From Mycobacterium sp. ACS4331 (GTDB lineage Bacteria > Actinomycetota > Actinomycetes > Mycobacteriales > Mycobacteriaceae), in NCBI RefSeq assembly GCF_001667265.1, contig NZ_LZHW01000014.1, positions 1 through 64,000 of the forward strand: 64,000 nt of DNA. The letters are read 5' to 3'. Of this stretch, positions 45,029 to 53,290 are shown piece after piece. The notes below the pieces were generated by a model, which had not been told where the DNA came from, made no database searches, and saw only the letters and a list, made by a program, of their open reading frames with translations. The translations under genes and the position numbers were made by a program. The stretch's first letter is position 1. Every line of letters begins with the position of its first letter.

Positions 45029-45799
45029 ATGACCACACCCAATATGTTCCATCGACTCAGCGCGGAGTTCATCGGCACGCTCTGGCTGGTGCTCGGCGGC
45101 TGCGGCAGCGCGGTGTTCGCGGCTAAATTCCTCTCCGACGACATCTCCGTCGGAATCGGTTTCCTGGGGGTCGCCCTGGCCTTCGGTCTGACCGTGCTGA
45201 CCGGCGTATACGCGTTCGGGACCATTTCCGGTGGGCATTTCAACCCTGCGGTGACCCTGGGTGCGGCGCTGGCCGGACGCGTGGAATGGCGTGCGGTACC
45301 CGGGTACTGGGTGGTGCAGGTGCTCGGCGGCCTGGTGGGCGGCCTGATCATCTGGGTGATCGCCAGCGGCCGGGACGGCTTTGAGGCCACCGGCAACATG
45401 GCCGCCAACGGGTACGGCGCCCACTCCCCTGGTGGCTACTCGCTGGGCGCGGTGCTGATCGCCGAGATCGTGTTGACGGCGATCTTCCTGCTGGTGATCC
45501 TCGGGTCCACCGACGACCGGGCGCCCAAGGGATTCGCGGGTCTGTCGATCGGCCTGACGCTGACCCTGATCCACCTGATCTCGATCCCGATCTCCAACAC
45601 CTCGGTGAACCCCGCCCGGAGCACGGGCGTCGCGTTCTTCAACGGCGACGGCGCCCCCGCGCAGCTGTGGGTGTTCTGGCTGGCGCCGCTGGTGGGGGCC
45701 GCCATCGCCGGCGTCGCCTATCCACTGCTGTTCGGGCGCACCGACCAACTGGCTCAGCGCCCAGTCCGCGACGACCTCCTCGAAGAGGGGCCGCGCTGA
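45029..45799 (+). CDS. aqpZ: Aquaporin Z-type water channel
   Basis: A 256-residue MIP-family channel with six helices and both NPA boxes ([11 protein letters not shown] and [11 protein letters not shown]). The residue after the second NPA is Arg, and a His in helix 5 ([11 protein letters not shown]) is typical of the narrow water-selective filter of AqpZ. Start ATG 45029 follows AAAGGAG. M. tuberculosis has no recognised aquaporin, so this is a feature of environmental relatives. A SigF-like promoter upstream fits a role in osmotic adjustment. Confidence 0.94.
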   Translation: MTTPNMFHRLSAEFIGTLWLVLGGCGSAVFAAKFLSDDISVGIGFLGVALAFGLTVLTGVYAFGTISGGHFNPAVTLGAALAGRVEWRAVPGYWVVQVLGGLVGGLIIWVIASGRDGFEATGNMAANGYGAHSPGGYSLGAVLIAEIVLTAIFLLVILGSTDDRAPKGFAGLSIGLTLTLIHLISIPISNTSVNPARSTGVAFFNGDGAPAQLWVFWLAPLVGAAIAGVAYPLLFGRTDQLAQRPVRDDLLEEGPR

Positions 45800-45822
45800 C
45801 CGGGCGCTGAACAGCCGGTGAG

Positions 45823-46374
45823 CTACTTGGCCGACCGCGCCTTGCTGGCGGCACCCTTCTCCGTCGACTTACCCTCATGGGTCAGTTTGCCGCCGGCGTT
45901 CTCGAGGTGCGCGCGAACGAACCACTGGAATTTCTCGAGTTCGGCGGCGTGCCCGATCAGCATGTCCTGGGTGACCGGGTCGGGGTCCTCGGTCTCCGCG
46001 ATGGCCTTGCGCAGGTCCTCGATGACGCCGTTGTACACCAGGTCCAGCGCGGCCAGGTGCGCCTGCACGGTGTCGCGGCCCACGGAGTAGTCATCCCACG
46101 AGCGGTCGCGGATGATGGCGCCGGGCGTGCCCTCCGGCGCGAAGCCCAGGGTGGCGATGCGCTCGGCGACTTCGTCGGCGTATCCGCGCACCAGTTCGAC
46201 CTGTGGATCGATCATCTCGTGAACACCGATGAAGTTGGGCCCCACCACATTCCAGTGCACATGTTTGAGCGTCAGGTGCAGATCGTTGTAGGTGGAGAGC
46301 TGGTGCTGCAGCAACTCTGCCACCTGAGCACCCTGCTTGTCGGTCATGCCGGGGACGGTGAACTGGCTCGTCAT
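45823..46374 (-). CDS. dps: Dps-family DNA-binding ferritin-like protein
   Basis: A 183-residue Dps that stores iron, quenches peroxide and coats DNA in stressed cells. The ferroxidase ligands are in LKHVHWNVVGPNFIGVHEMI and VELVRGYADEVAERI. The Lys-rich C-terminal tail (TEKGAASKARSAK) is the DNA-binding tail known from mycobacterial Dps1. Start ATG 46374 follows AAGGAG by five bases; an upstream GTG overlaps that site and is unlikely. A good SigF promoter lies upstream, as reported for dps in M. smegmatis. Similar to, but distinct from, M. smegmatis Dps1 as I remember it. Confidence 0.94.
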   Translation of the reverse strand: MTSQFTVPGMTDKQGAQVAELLQHQLSTYNDLHLTLKHVHWNVVGPNFIGVHEMIDPQVELVRGYADEVAERIATLGFAPEGTPGAIIRDRSWDDYSVGRDTVQAHLAALDLVYNGVIEDLRKAIAETEDPDPVTQDMLIGHAAELEKFQWFVRAHLENAGGKLTHEGKSTEKGAASKARSAK

Positions 46375-46433
46375 TGTCACTCCTTCTCAGACGTCGCGGT
46401 ACGCCGCGGTACGTCGCGGTGGTCGTCAGCCGC

Positions 46434-46459
46434 ATACCCACCTCACCGAGGGGCCAACC
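46434..46459 (-). promoter_or_regulatory. SigF promoter of dps
   Basis: On the minus strand GGTTG (46455-46459), 15 bases, GGGTAT (46434-46439). This is very close to the SigF consensus. Transcription would start near 46427, about 53 bases before the dps ATG. Confidence 0.7.
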
Positions 46460-46469
46460 ATGACGTGGG

Positions 46470-47417
46470 CTACAGGGACCGGATGTCCTGCACCGGGAGC
46501 CGCGGACCGCGCCTGGGTTCTGACGCCAGCCCGCTTTCGTAGAGCAGGCGCACGACACGATGACGGTGCGGACGCATGGGCTCCAGCAGTCGGACCATGC
46601 CGTCGTCGTCGACGGGATGGCCGGCCAACGTCCAGCCGATCATCTTGGGAACGTGGTAGTCGCCGATCGACACGGCATCGGCGTCGCCGAACGCGCGCTG
46701 AGCCACCTCAGCGGCGGTCCACACGCCTATGCCGGGCAGCGACGTCAGAGCCGCCCGCGCGTCCTCGGCGGAGCGGGTTGCCAGCCGTTCCAGGGAGTCG
46801 GCGCGCTGCGCCGCCGCCACAATCGTGCGCGCACGCCCGGGATCGACGTTGGCCCGATGGAACTCCCACGACGGCACCCGCCGCCACACCTGCGGTGGCG
46901 GGAAGACCCGCATCCGGTGGGGCGCGGGACCGGGTGCGGGGGTGCCGTACCGGTTCAGCAGCACCCGCCACGCCCGAAACGCGTCGGCCCCCGGCACGCG
47001 CTGTTCGATGATCGCGGGAATCAGCGCCTCGAGCACCCGTCCGGTGCGGCCCAGCCGCAGATGCGCGGCCCGGTGCGCCGCCTCGGCGACGACCGGGTGG
47101 GTGGGGACGAAATCCGACCAGTCGTCGTCGGCCCCGAGCAGGGCGGCCGCCTCCGCGACGAACTGAACCGCGCCCGGGCCCCACGCCTGAACCCTGACGG
47201 CCGTCACCCCTCTGCGGGCGACGCGTGCCGTGACGGGACCCGAGGCCAACAGGCTGGTGCGCCAGATCGCCCGATCGGGGGTGATCTGGAACGTGGGGTC
47301 CAGCGGGCCTCGCCGCCATGGCGACAACGTCGACCCCGGGCTCACCGGACCGGCGAATTCGACGGTGGTCTCGGCGTCCCCGCTGGGTCCAGTCGCATCG
47401 ATGTCTACCCGGCACAC
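46470..47417 (-). CDS. AlkA-like DNA-3-methyladenine glycosylase (Rv0142-like)
   Basis: A 315-residue protein with a C-terminal helix-hairpin-helix-GPD glycosylase domain: LTSLPGIGVWTAAEVAQRAF followed by the catalytic Asp in SIGDYH. The N-terminal part is a beta-rich domain as in AlkA. It would remove alkylated or damaged bases from DNA. GTG start at 47417 is inferred from the divergent gene at 47468; a longer frame exists but runs into that gene. The Asp context is slightly unusual (DYHVP), so substrate range may differ from AlkA. Confidence 0.82.
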   Translation of the reverse strand: MCRVDIDATGPSGDAETTVEFAGPVSPGSTLSPWRRGPLDPTFQITPDRAIWRTSLLASGPVTARVARRGVTAVRVQAWGPGAVQFVAEAAALLGADDDWSDFVPTHPVVAEAAHRAAHLRLGRTGRVLEALIPAIIEQRVPGADAFRAWRVLLNRYGTPAPGPAPHRMRVFPPPQVWRRVPSWEFHRANVDPGRARTIVAAAQRADSLERLATRSAEDARAALTSLPGIGVWTAAEVAQRAFGDADAVSIGDYHVPKMIGWTLAGHPVDDDGMVRLLEPMRPHRHRVVRLLYESGLASEPRRGPRLPVQDIRSL

Positions 47418-47467
47418 GGTAGTCCGGCGTTGACGGCACCCGCGCACAGGCGACAGGATGGTCTCCC

Positions 47468-47866
47468 GTGACCACGCCGTTCGATGATCCGCAGGCCGAA
47501 CTCGCGTGGACGTTCGTCCAGATCCTCTCCGGCGACGGCGACCTCGATGAGGGTTTCGCACTGCTCAGCGATGAGTTCACCTACTGGAGCAACAGCACCC
47601 GGGAGACGTGTGACAAGGCTCGACTGCGCCGCATCGCCGAATGGGCCAGGACGGTCGGTCCCATCTCGTTCGACCTGATCAGTTGCCTCAACGAGGGCGA
47701 GAACGTGGTCATCGAAGCTCAACCCGACGCCGTCTCGGCCACCGGGGTGCGTTACGACAGCCCGTGCGTGTTCATCTTCGAAACGCGCGACGGCCTCATC
47801 ACGTCGCTGCGCGAGTACAGCGACACCCGTCAGATCGCGGAGGCCTTCGGCGTCATTCCCCAGTGA
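47468..47866 (+). CDS. SnoaL/NTF2-like protein (Rv0141c-like)
   Basis: A 132-residue single-domain protein of the NTF2-like fold (ketosteroid isomerase/SnoaL type). It starts GTG 47468 (MTTPFDDPQAELAWTFVQIL) and shows the typical LLSDEFTYWSNST and C-terminal GLITSLREYSDTRQIAEAF. Members bind or isomerise small hydrophobic molecules, but many have no known activity. Divergent from the AlkA-like gene by 50 bases; its 3' end overlaps the convergent DUF427 gene by 14 bases. Confidence 0.85.
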   Translation: MTTPFDDPQAELAWTFVQILSGDGDLDEGFALLSDEFTYWSNSTRETCDKARLRRIAEWARTVGPISFDLISCLNEGENVVIEAQPDAVSATGVRYDSPCVFIFETRDGLITSLREYSDTRQIAEAFGVIPQ

Positions 47867-48230
47867 CGGTGATGTCGGCCCGATCCGGGTAGAAGGCCAC
47901 ATGCCCGGCGATCGCGGCCACCGCGGGATACGGGCGCTCGTAGAACCAGACGAGGTCTGGCTGCACGCCATCGGGCCCGGTGAAGCTCAGGTATCCCGCC
48001 TCGCCCTTGTACGGGCAGTAGGTTGTGGTCTCCGAGCTCGTCAGGTGGGTCCGGTCGACGTCGGCCAGCGGGATGTACTGCACCGGCGGATAGGTGGACT
48101 CCTGCAGGGTCAGGGCCGCATGGGAGTCGGCGACGACCGCTGCCCCCACCCGCACGACCACGTGGCCGGCGGTCGGGGTGATGGTGATGGGGTGCTGCGC
48201 GCTGGGCTCGCGCATGGTTCGTTCGGTCAT
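47853..48230 (-). CDS. DUF427 family protein (Rv0140-like)
   Basis: A 125-residue protein of DUF427, a small beta-rich domain found widely in Actinobacteria. The signature TTYCPYKGEAGYLSF and LVWFYERPYPAVAAIAGHVAFY is clear. No enzymatic role is established. Start ATG 48230 (MTERTMREPS) is chosen over an in-frame start at 48245. It overlaps the NTF2-like gene at the 3' end and is divergent from the SRPBCC gene with 49 bases between. Confidence 0.87.
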   Translation of the reverse strand: MTERTMREPSAQHPITITPTAGHVVVRVGAAVVADSHAALTLQESTYPPVQYIPLADVDRTHLTSSETTTYCPYKGEAGYLSFTGPDGVQPDLVWFYERPYPAVAAIAGHVAFYPDRADITVTGE

Positions 48231-48266
48231 GTTCACAGACAACACCTCGTCACCTCCGTGATTCCC

Positions 48267-48272
48267 TAGACT
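48267..48272 (+). promoter_or_regulatory. Leaderless -10 of SRPBCC gene
   Basis: TAGACT followed by seven bases and ATG 48280, with no Shine-Dalgarno, so the message probably starts at the initiation codon. Confidence 0.55.
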
Positions 48273-48279
48273 TCAGGTC

Positions 48280-48750
48280 ATGGCATCACAGGGATTGCCG
48301 GCAGCGTCGGCCGATGTCACCATCGACGCTCCCCCGGCCGCCGTCTACAGCGTCATCACCGACCTGTCCACCATGGCCGAACTGGCCGAGGAGACCGTCG
48401 CGATGAAGTGGCACAAGGGTGACTCCGCCCAGCCCGGTGCCGTGTTCAAGGGCACCAACCGCAGCGGCAACCGGTCCTGGACCACGACGTGCACGGTCAC
48501 CGACGCCGAGCCGGGCCGGGTCTTCGCCTTCGACGTGAAAAGTCTGGTCATTCCGATCGCGCACTGGCGCTACGAGATCACCCCGACGGAACAGGGCTGC
48601 ACCGTCACCGAAAGCACATGGGACCGTCGCCCGGGCTGGTTCAAGGGCATCGGGGAGCTCGCGACCGGCGTGCGCGACCGGGTCTCGGCGAATGCCGATC
48701 ACATCAAGGCCACCCTGGAGCGGCTCAAGGCATACGCCGAACGGGGCTGA
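48280..48750 (+). CDS. SRPBCC family protein
   Basis: A 156-residue START-like protein: ADVTIDAPPAAVYSVITDL at the front, then VAMKWHKGDSAQPGAVFKGT and a long C-terminal helix (DRVSANADHIKATLERLKAY). The fold gives a pocket for a hydrophobic ligand. Mycobacteria carry many of these with unknown ligands. It ends eight bases before the stop of the convergent lipoprotein gene. Only distantly similar to the START-like protein at 8162-8599. Confidence 0.87.
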   Translation: MASQGLPAASADVTIDAPPAAVYSVITDLSTMAELAEETVAMKWHKGDSAQPGAVFKGTNRSGNRSWTTTCTVTDAEPGRVFAFDVKSLVIPIAHWRYEITPTEQGCTVTESTWDRRPGWFKGIGELATGVRDRVSANADHIKATLERLKAYAERG

Positions 48751-48758
48751 CCCCCGGC

Positions 48759-49229
48759 TCAGTACGGCATGCAGACCTTCCAGCCGTTCTCCCGTGCGAC
48801 GCGCAGTTCGATGGTCCTGCGGCCCAGCATCTCGTTCTGAGCGTCCAGGGTGGCCGTGCCGGTGTCGCCGTCGATCTGCACGTCGGTGACGGTGACGTTG
48901 GTCAAGCCCTGCGCATCGCGAGTGGTCTTGAGGGTGTCGATCACCGGGCCCACGAACTGATCGCGCATCGCCGTGCACATCAGGCTCAGATAGGTGTCCC
49001 ACTTCTTCGTGTTGTAGGCGTCCTGAAAATCCATCACGGCCTTGGTGATCAGGTCGGAGTCCGATGCAGCGGCGACCGTCGTGGGTGCGGCGGTGGTCGA
49101 CGATTCGTCGGGCGCCGTCGTCGTGGTCGCCTCGGCCGGCACCGGGTCTGGGGCGACCTCCCTGCTGCATCCGGCGAGCGCGGCTGCGCCCACCATGAGC
49201 GCCACCGCGAAGTCACGAGCGCCAAGCAT
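48759..49229 (-). CDS. Secreted lipoprotein with Thr-rich linker
   Basis: A 156-residue protein with a signal peptide and lipobox LAGC (Cys21), a Thr/Ala/Pro-rich stretch to about residue 55, and a C-terminal NTF2-like fold of the DUF4878 type (KAVMDFQDAYNTKKWDTYLS, then GTATLDAQNEM). A strong AGGAGG lies eight bases before the ATG. It follows the Ser/Thr kinase gene on the same strand after 27 bases, so the two may be one unit with the lipoprotein as an envelope partner. Function unknown. Confidence 0.82.
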   Translation of the reverse strand: MLGARDFAVALMVGAAALAGCSREVAPDPVPAEATTTTAPDESSTTAAPTTVAAASDSDLITKAVMDFQDAYNTKKWDTYLSLMCTAMRDQFVGPVIDTLKTTRDAQGLTNVTVTDVQIDGDTGTATLDAQNEMLGRRTIELRVARENGWKVCMPY

Positions 49230-49256
49230 GTGCAGAACCTCCTGTGTCCACCGATC

Positions 49257-50990
49257 TCACTGCTGCCGAGGCATCTTCGCCGCGATCGCGGCGACCAGCG
49301 CGCTGACGTCGGTGCTGCCCATCGGCCCACATCGCTTGACGTCGATGAGCACGTTGGCGCGCGTCGACAGGGCGTGCTGGCAGGTGACGTCGGATCCGGG
49401 CGGGGTGGCGTCGATGGTGTAGGACCCGGTCCGGTTGACGGGCTGACCGAACTGCCAGGGTTGCCCCGGTTCGCCCGCCGGGGTGACGGTCACCGTGGTG
49501 CCAGCACACTGTCGCTCCCATTTCTGGCGCTGCAGCTGCAGCGAAACCCCGGCCGCGTCGGCCGTCGGGAAGGCGATCACGGCCTGCACCACACCGTTGC
49601 GCCACGGCTTCTCGTAGAGTGCCCGCAGGCTCTGGACCGCGACACCGGAGTACCCGCTGCCGCCGTAGACGGACTGCTGGGCCGGGGCCCACGCTCCGAG
49701 GCAGGCCTGATTGTCGATCATCGCGGAATCGTCGAGCAGCTGGTCGCCGTCGGTCTCGAGCACGACGGCCTGCTCACCGGTGTTGCCCGGAATCTCGCTG
49801 GCGGTCAACAGCAGCGGGCGCAGCTGATCGGGTGCCACCTCGGCCAGTGGAGCTGAATTCGCCACGGCGGCAGTCTCTTCTGAGCCAAGCGGCGCATCCG
49901 CGTCGGCACCACCGGAGTCGGGCCACACCGCCACCGCGGTGCCGATGCCCGCGACCAGCACCACCACACCCGCCAGCGCGCCGATGACGACTCCCCGGCG
50001 AGTCCGCCGCGGCGGCAAGGGCACGCCGGGGGCGGTGTAGACCGGCGGCGCGGTGAACACCGGTGGTGCACCGCCGGTGGTGTGCGGGTAGGAGATGATT
50101 TCGGGACCCGGCGCGGGTGCTGCGGGCGGGGACGGGAGCCGGCGGGCCGTGGCCGGATTCCGCAGCGCCTCGGTCGCGGCGGCGGCCAGGGCCGCCGCCG
50201 TCGGAAACCGGGCCGACGGGTCCTTGGCCATCGCGACGGCGATGACGTCGTCGAAGGCCCCGGGCAGAGTCGGCACCACGTCGGTGACCCTGGGAGGCTC
50301 GTTCATCAGGTGCGCCTTCATCACCGCGGCGGGTCCGTTGGTGGCCGCGAACGGCGCCTGGCCGGTCAGAAGCCGGAACAGTGTGCAGCCCAGGGAGTAG
50401 ATGTCGGCACGGCCGTCGAAGGCCTCCCCGGAGATGACCTCGGGCGCGGCGTAGGCGATGGTGGCCATCACCAGCCCAGTCGCGGTGAGACCGACATCGT
50501 CGAAGGCTCGCGCGATCCCGAAGTCTCCCAACAGAACCCGCTCATCCGGGCCGGCCTGACCGGACAGCAGGAAATTGGCGGGCTTGATGTCGCGGTGCAC
50601 GATGCCGCGCGCGTGCGCGTAATCGAGCGCCTTGGCCACTTCGCCGATGATGTGGACCGCACGCTCGGGAGTCATCTGCCCGGCCCGCAGCGCGGCGTCG
50701 GCGTCGGTGCCGTCGACGTACTGCATGGCGATCCACAGTTGGGCATCGTCGGTCTGCCCCCGGTCGTAGACCGCCACGATCTGCGGCAGGTCCAGCGAGG
50801 CCGCGACGTCCGCCTCACGCGTGAACCTCGTGCGGAAATCGGGATCCCGGGACAGTTCCGCGGACAGCACTTTCAGCGCGTCGCGCCGCGGCAGGGTCGG
50901 ATGGGCGGCCAGGTACACCGCGCCCATGCCTCCGGTCCCCAGGATGCGTTCGATCCGGTACCCGGCGACCTCGGAGCCTTCGGTCAGCAT
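49257..50990 (-). CDS. Transmembrane Ser/Thr protein kinase with PknH-like sensor domain
   Basis: A 577-residue receptor kinase. Kinase domain residues 11-275: GTGGMGAVY glycine loop, Lys40, HRDIKPANF (132-140), DFG (156-158), and APE (182-184). A Pro-rich juxtamembrane segment follows, then one membrane helix (333-356) and an extracytoplasmic domain of about 215 residues with four cysteines ([22 protein letters not shown]), the pattern of the PknH extracellular sensor. The start is one of two tandem ATGs (50993 or 50990). It may phosphorylate the neighbouring membrane and cytoplasmic proteins; that is inference. Divergent from the 348-residue protein. Confidence 0.93.
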   Translation of the reverse strand: MLTEGSEVAGYRIERILGTGGMGAVYLAAHPTLPRRDALKVLSAELSRDPDFRTRFTREADVAASLDLPQIVAVYDRGQTDDAQLWIAMQYVDGTDADAALRAGQMTPERAVHIIGEVAKALDYAHARGIVHRDIKPANFLLSGQAGPDERVLLGDFGIARAFDDVGLTATGLVMATIAYAAPEVISGEAFDGRADIYSLGCTLFRLLTGQAPFAATNGPAAVMKAHLMNEPPRVTDVVPTLPGAFDDVIAVAMAKDPSARFPTAAALAAAATEALRNPATARRLPSPPAAPAPGPEIISYPHTTGGAPPVFTAPPVYTAPGVPLPPRRTRRGVVIGALAGVVVLVAGIGTAVAVWPDSGGADADAPLGSEETAAVANSAPLAEVAPDQLRPLLLTASEIPGNTGEQAVVLETDGDQLLDDSAMIDNQACLGAWAPAQQSVYGGSGYSGVAVQSLRALYEKPWRNGVVQAVIAFPTADAAGVSLQLQRQKWERQCAGTTVTVTPAGEPGQPWQFGQPVNRTGSYTIDATPPGSDVTCQHALSTRANVLIDVKRCGPMGSTDVSALVAAIAAKMPRQQ

Positions 50991-51168
50991 CATCCCCCTC
51001 AGCGTTCGCTGCCCGGCATGTCCCCGACGGGGGCCACGCCGTCGGGATGAGAGTATCCGGGCCATCTCGAGCGCACCGGCAGGCAGCGTGGGTGGAACAC
51101 ACTCGGCGCACGGTCTCCTCGCCCGCTTTCCGGCTCGTGCACGCCTCCCCGATCTTCGGCAGCGTCAA

Positions 51169-51225
51169 AAACTGTAGCGATTCACCCGCATCCGCTCCAT
51201 TAAACCGTAGCAGATGCTACAGTTT
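51169..51225. promoter_or_regulatory. Inverted repeats in kinase/membrane-protein divergent region
   Basis: The 298-base gap contains AAACTGTAGC (51169-51178) and its exact reverse complement GCTACAGTTT (51216-51225), plus the compact palindrome GTAGC-AGAT-GCTAC (51207-51220). The three TGTAGC/CGTAGC boxes look like sites for one regulator acting on both divergent genes. TAGGTT near 51263 is a possible -10 for the rightward gene. Confidence 0.6.
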
Positions 51226-51288
51226 CTGCGGAACCGCGTGGGACCCGAGGACTACGGCTAGGTTCGGCAGCAGCAAGAGAGGACTTCC

Positions 51289-52335
51289 ATGACCTATCCC
51301 CCGCAGTGGAATCCGCCGGGCGGCCCGCCTCAGGGCGGGGATCCATTCCAGCATGGAGGTCCGCCGCCGCCCTACGGCCACAACCCGTTCGGTACACCCG
51401 GCCAACCACCGCAGGGACCACCACCGCAGGGGTATCCGCCGCAGGGGTATCCGCAACCGGGCTGGGGGCAGTACGGCGAGGCCCCGCCCCTGGGCGGACC
51501 TCCTCCGCGGCGCAGCAACACCCCGTGGATCGTGGGCACCATCGCGGTCGTCGCGGTGATCACGGTGCTGGTGTCGACCCTGCTGTGGCAGTTGAACTCG
51601 GGCGACAACGACGCCGTCACGACCGCGGCCACCACGACGACGGCGCCGACCACCACAGCGCCCACCACCACCACGACGACGACCACCACACCGTCTCCCA
51701 CCCCGACGAAGACGGTCGCACCCGCAGGCGCCTGCGAAGGATTCAAGGGCAGGCCGGGGCCCAGCACACCGGCGGGTTGGTCCACGGTGGTGAGCCCACG
51801 GGGTCTGCTCTACGACGTGCCCCCGGGTTGGACCGTGCACGAGTGCGGCGCGCTGATCGGCTGGGAGAAGCCCTGCCCGGACGGGCCTTTCGGATACTGC
51901 CCGATCCGCATGATGAGTGGAGCGGCGACACTGCCGACCGCGGACCTCAACTGCGACGTCACCTGGGCGGACGCGGGCGTGCCGGGGTCCAAGAACATCA
52001 CCGACATCAACGAGGCCGTGCGCTCGGAGGCCACGCTCGTCTCCGACATCTACACCTCGAAGAACGGTGTGGTTCCGCAGGTCTCGCTGAGCCCGCCCCG
52101 CAACCTGACGGTCGCCGGGGCGCCCGCCGTGCAGATCGTCGCCACGGTGACCGGAATTGAGGCCGACAGCTGCCATGCACCCAAGGTCCTGCATTCGATG
52201 CTCGCCACGACCGTGCCGGGCCAGGAGGGCAGCGTGCTGTTCATCGTGGCGCTCAGCCAGGATGCGCCCGGCTCACCGGACGCCGGCCTGCTGGACCAGA
52301 TGGTCGGAACGCTGCGCGCCGCCGAACCCGCCTGA
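51289..52335 (+). CDS. Proline-rich single-pass membrane protein with Thr-rich stalk
   Basis: A 348-residue protein. Residues 1-78 are cytoplasmic and rich in Pro, Gly and Gln. One helix spans residues 80-100 (TPWIVGTIAVVAVITVLVSTLL). A Thr-rich stalk (about 110-145) leads to an external domain of about 190 residues with five or six cysteines (GACEGF, HECGAL, KPCPDG, GYCPI, LNCDVT, DSCHAP). The layout repeats that of the 305-residue protein next door and of the kinase. No known family is certain. The stop is three bases from that of the convergent gene. Confidence 0.8.
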   Translation: MTYPPQWNPPGGPPQGGDPFQHGGPPPPYGHNPFGTPGQPPQGPPPQGYPPQGYPQPGWGQYGEAPPLGGPPPRRSNTPWIVGTIAVVAVITVLVSTLLWQLNSGDNDAVTTAATTTTAPTTTAPTTTTTTTTTPSPTPTKTVAPAGACEGFKGRPGPSTPAGWSTVVSPRGLLYDVPPGWTVHECGALIGWEKPCPDGPFGYCPIRMMSGAATLPTADLNCDVTWADAGVPGSKNITDINEAVRSEATLVSDIYTSKNGVVPQVSLSPPRNLTVAGAPAVQIVATVTGIEADSCHAPKVLHSMLATTVPGQEGSVLFIVALSQDAPGSPDAGLLDQMVGTLRAAEPA

Positions 52336-52338
52336 CCG

Positions 52339-53256
52339 TCACGCGGGGATGCGCGCCACGATTCTCTTCGCGATCGTGGCCGCTTCCCCGGAGACCGCGC
52401 TGCCGATGATCCAGACATCCACCAGCACATTGTTCTTCGCCGCGACCGCCCTGGTCACCGACACCGGCGAGGCGTCGTTGTTCGACCGCAGGGTGGTCAC
52501 CCCGTCTCCCGCGTCCTCCGGTGCGCCCAGGGTCCACATCGAGAACTCGCCCTGGGCCACATGCGTCCACTGGAACCTCTTGCCGGCACACCCCCGCCAC
52601 AGATCGACATAGCCGGTGAGCGCCCGCTGCGCGGCCGCCGGGTCGGCGAAGTCCGTGACTCCCTCGGCGACCTGCATCGACGGGGTGGGCTGCTGCATGT
52701 GGTTCTTGGCGTAGACCGACACATACCCGCTGTTCTCGTAGGCGGGGGGCAGGTGCGCCCCGAACGAGCTCATGCACTCCGGCGGGTCGAACGTGGCCAC
52801 AGTGGCCGGCGGCGCCTCGACGCGGGTCGTGACACCGGCATCCACCAGTCCGGTGTTTCCGGTGATCTCCTTGATCTCCTCAAGACCGAGCAGCAGCGGC
52901 GGAAGGGCCGCGGTGCGGACGGTCGTGTGTGCCGGAGGCCGCGTGGCGGTGGTTGTGGTGGCCGTGATCTCAGTCGACGGGGCGGACGTCGTATCGGGTT
53001 CGGCTGTGCCGGTGGCCGGACCACCGCCGCGGCCGAACACCAGCCAGGCGACCAACGCCAGGACGGCGGCCACCACGACCGCGATCAGCACCCCGAACAG
53101 CTTCCGGGGCCGACCACGCCGCGGCGGTTCCTGTGTCGGCCCGGGCGGGCGCTGACCCTGCGGAGGATTCGGCGGCGGCGCGAACGGATCACCGGCAAAC
53201 GGTGCGCCCCCGAACGGATCACGTGGCGTGTCCGCGCCGCCCCCCACACCCGTCAT
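52339..53256 (-). CDS. Membrane-anchored sensor-domain protein (PknH external-domain type)
   Basis: A 305-residue protein with a Pro-rich cytoplasmic part (1-52), one helix (about 53-74, LFGVLIAVVVAAVLALVAWL), a Thr-rich stalk, and an external domain of about 200 residues like the PknH sensor: LLGLEEIKEITGNTGL, PPECMSSFG, WRGCAGKRFQW, NVLVDVWIIG. In effect it is a kinase receptor without the kinase. Start ATG 53256 has GGGAGG six bases upstream. It is 34 bases downstream of the GTPase gene on the same strand and could be the last gene of that operon. Confidence 0.85.
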   Translation of the reverse strand: MTGVGGGADTPRDPFGGAPFAGDPFAPPPNPPQGQRPPGPTQEPPRRGRPRKLFGVLIAVVVAAVLALVAWLVFGRGGGPATGTAEPDTTSAPSTEITATTTTATRPPAHTTVRTAALPPLLLGLEEIKEITGNTGLVDAGVTTRVEAPPATVATFDPPECMSSFGAHLPPAYENSGYVSVYAKNHMQQPTPSMQVAEGVTDFADPAAAQRALTGYVDLWRGCAGKRFQWTHVAQGEFSMWTLGAPEDAGDGVTTLRSNNDASPVSVTRAVAAKNNVLVDVWIIGSAVSGEAATIAKRIVARIPA

Positions 53257-53290
53257 GCCCGTCCTCCCTGACGACTCCCGGTCCGGCCGG

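Noticed and set aside
45823..46374. Assignment of the window to M. smegmatis mc2 155 on the basis of dps and PTS genes
   Set aside because: The Dps sequence differs at many positions from the M. smegmatis Dps1 I recall, and the dps position also differs; only a related species can be claimed.
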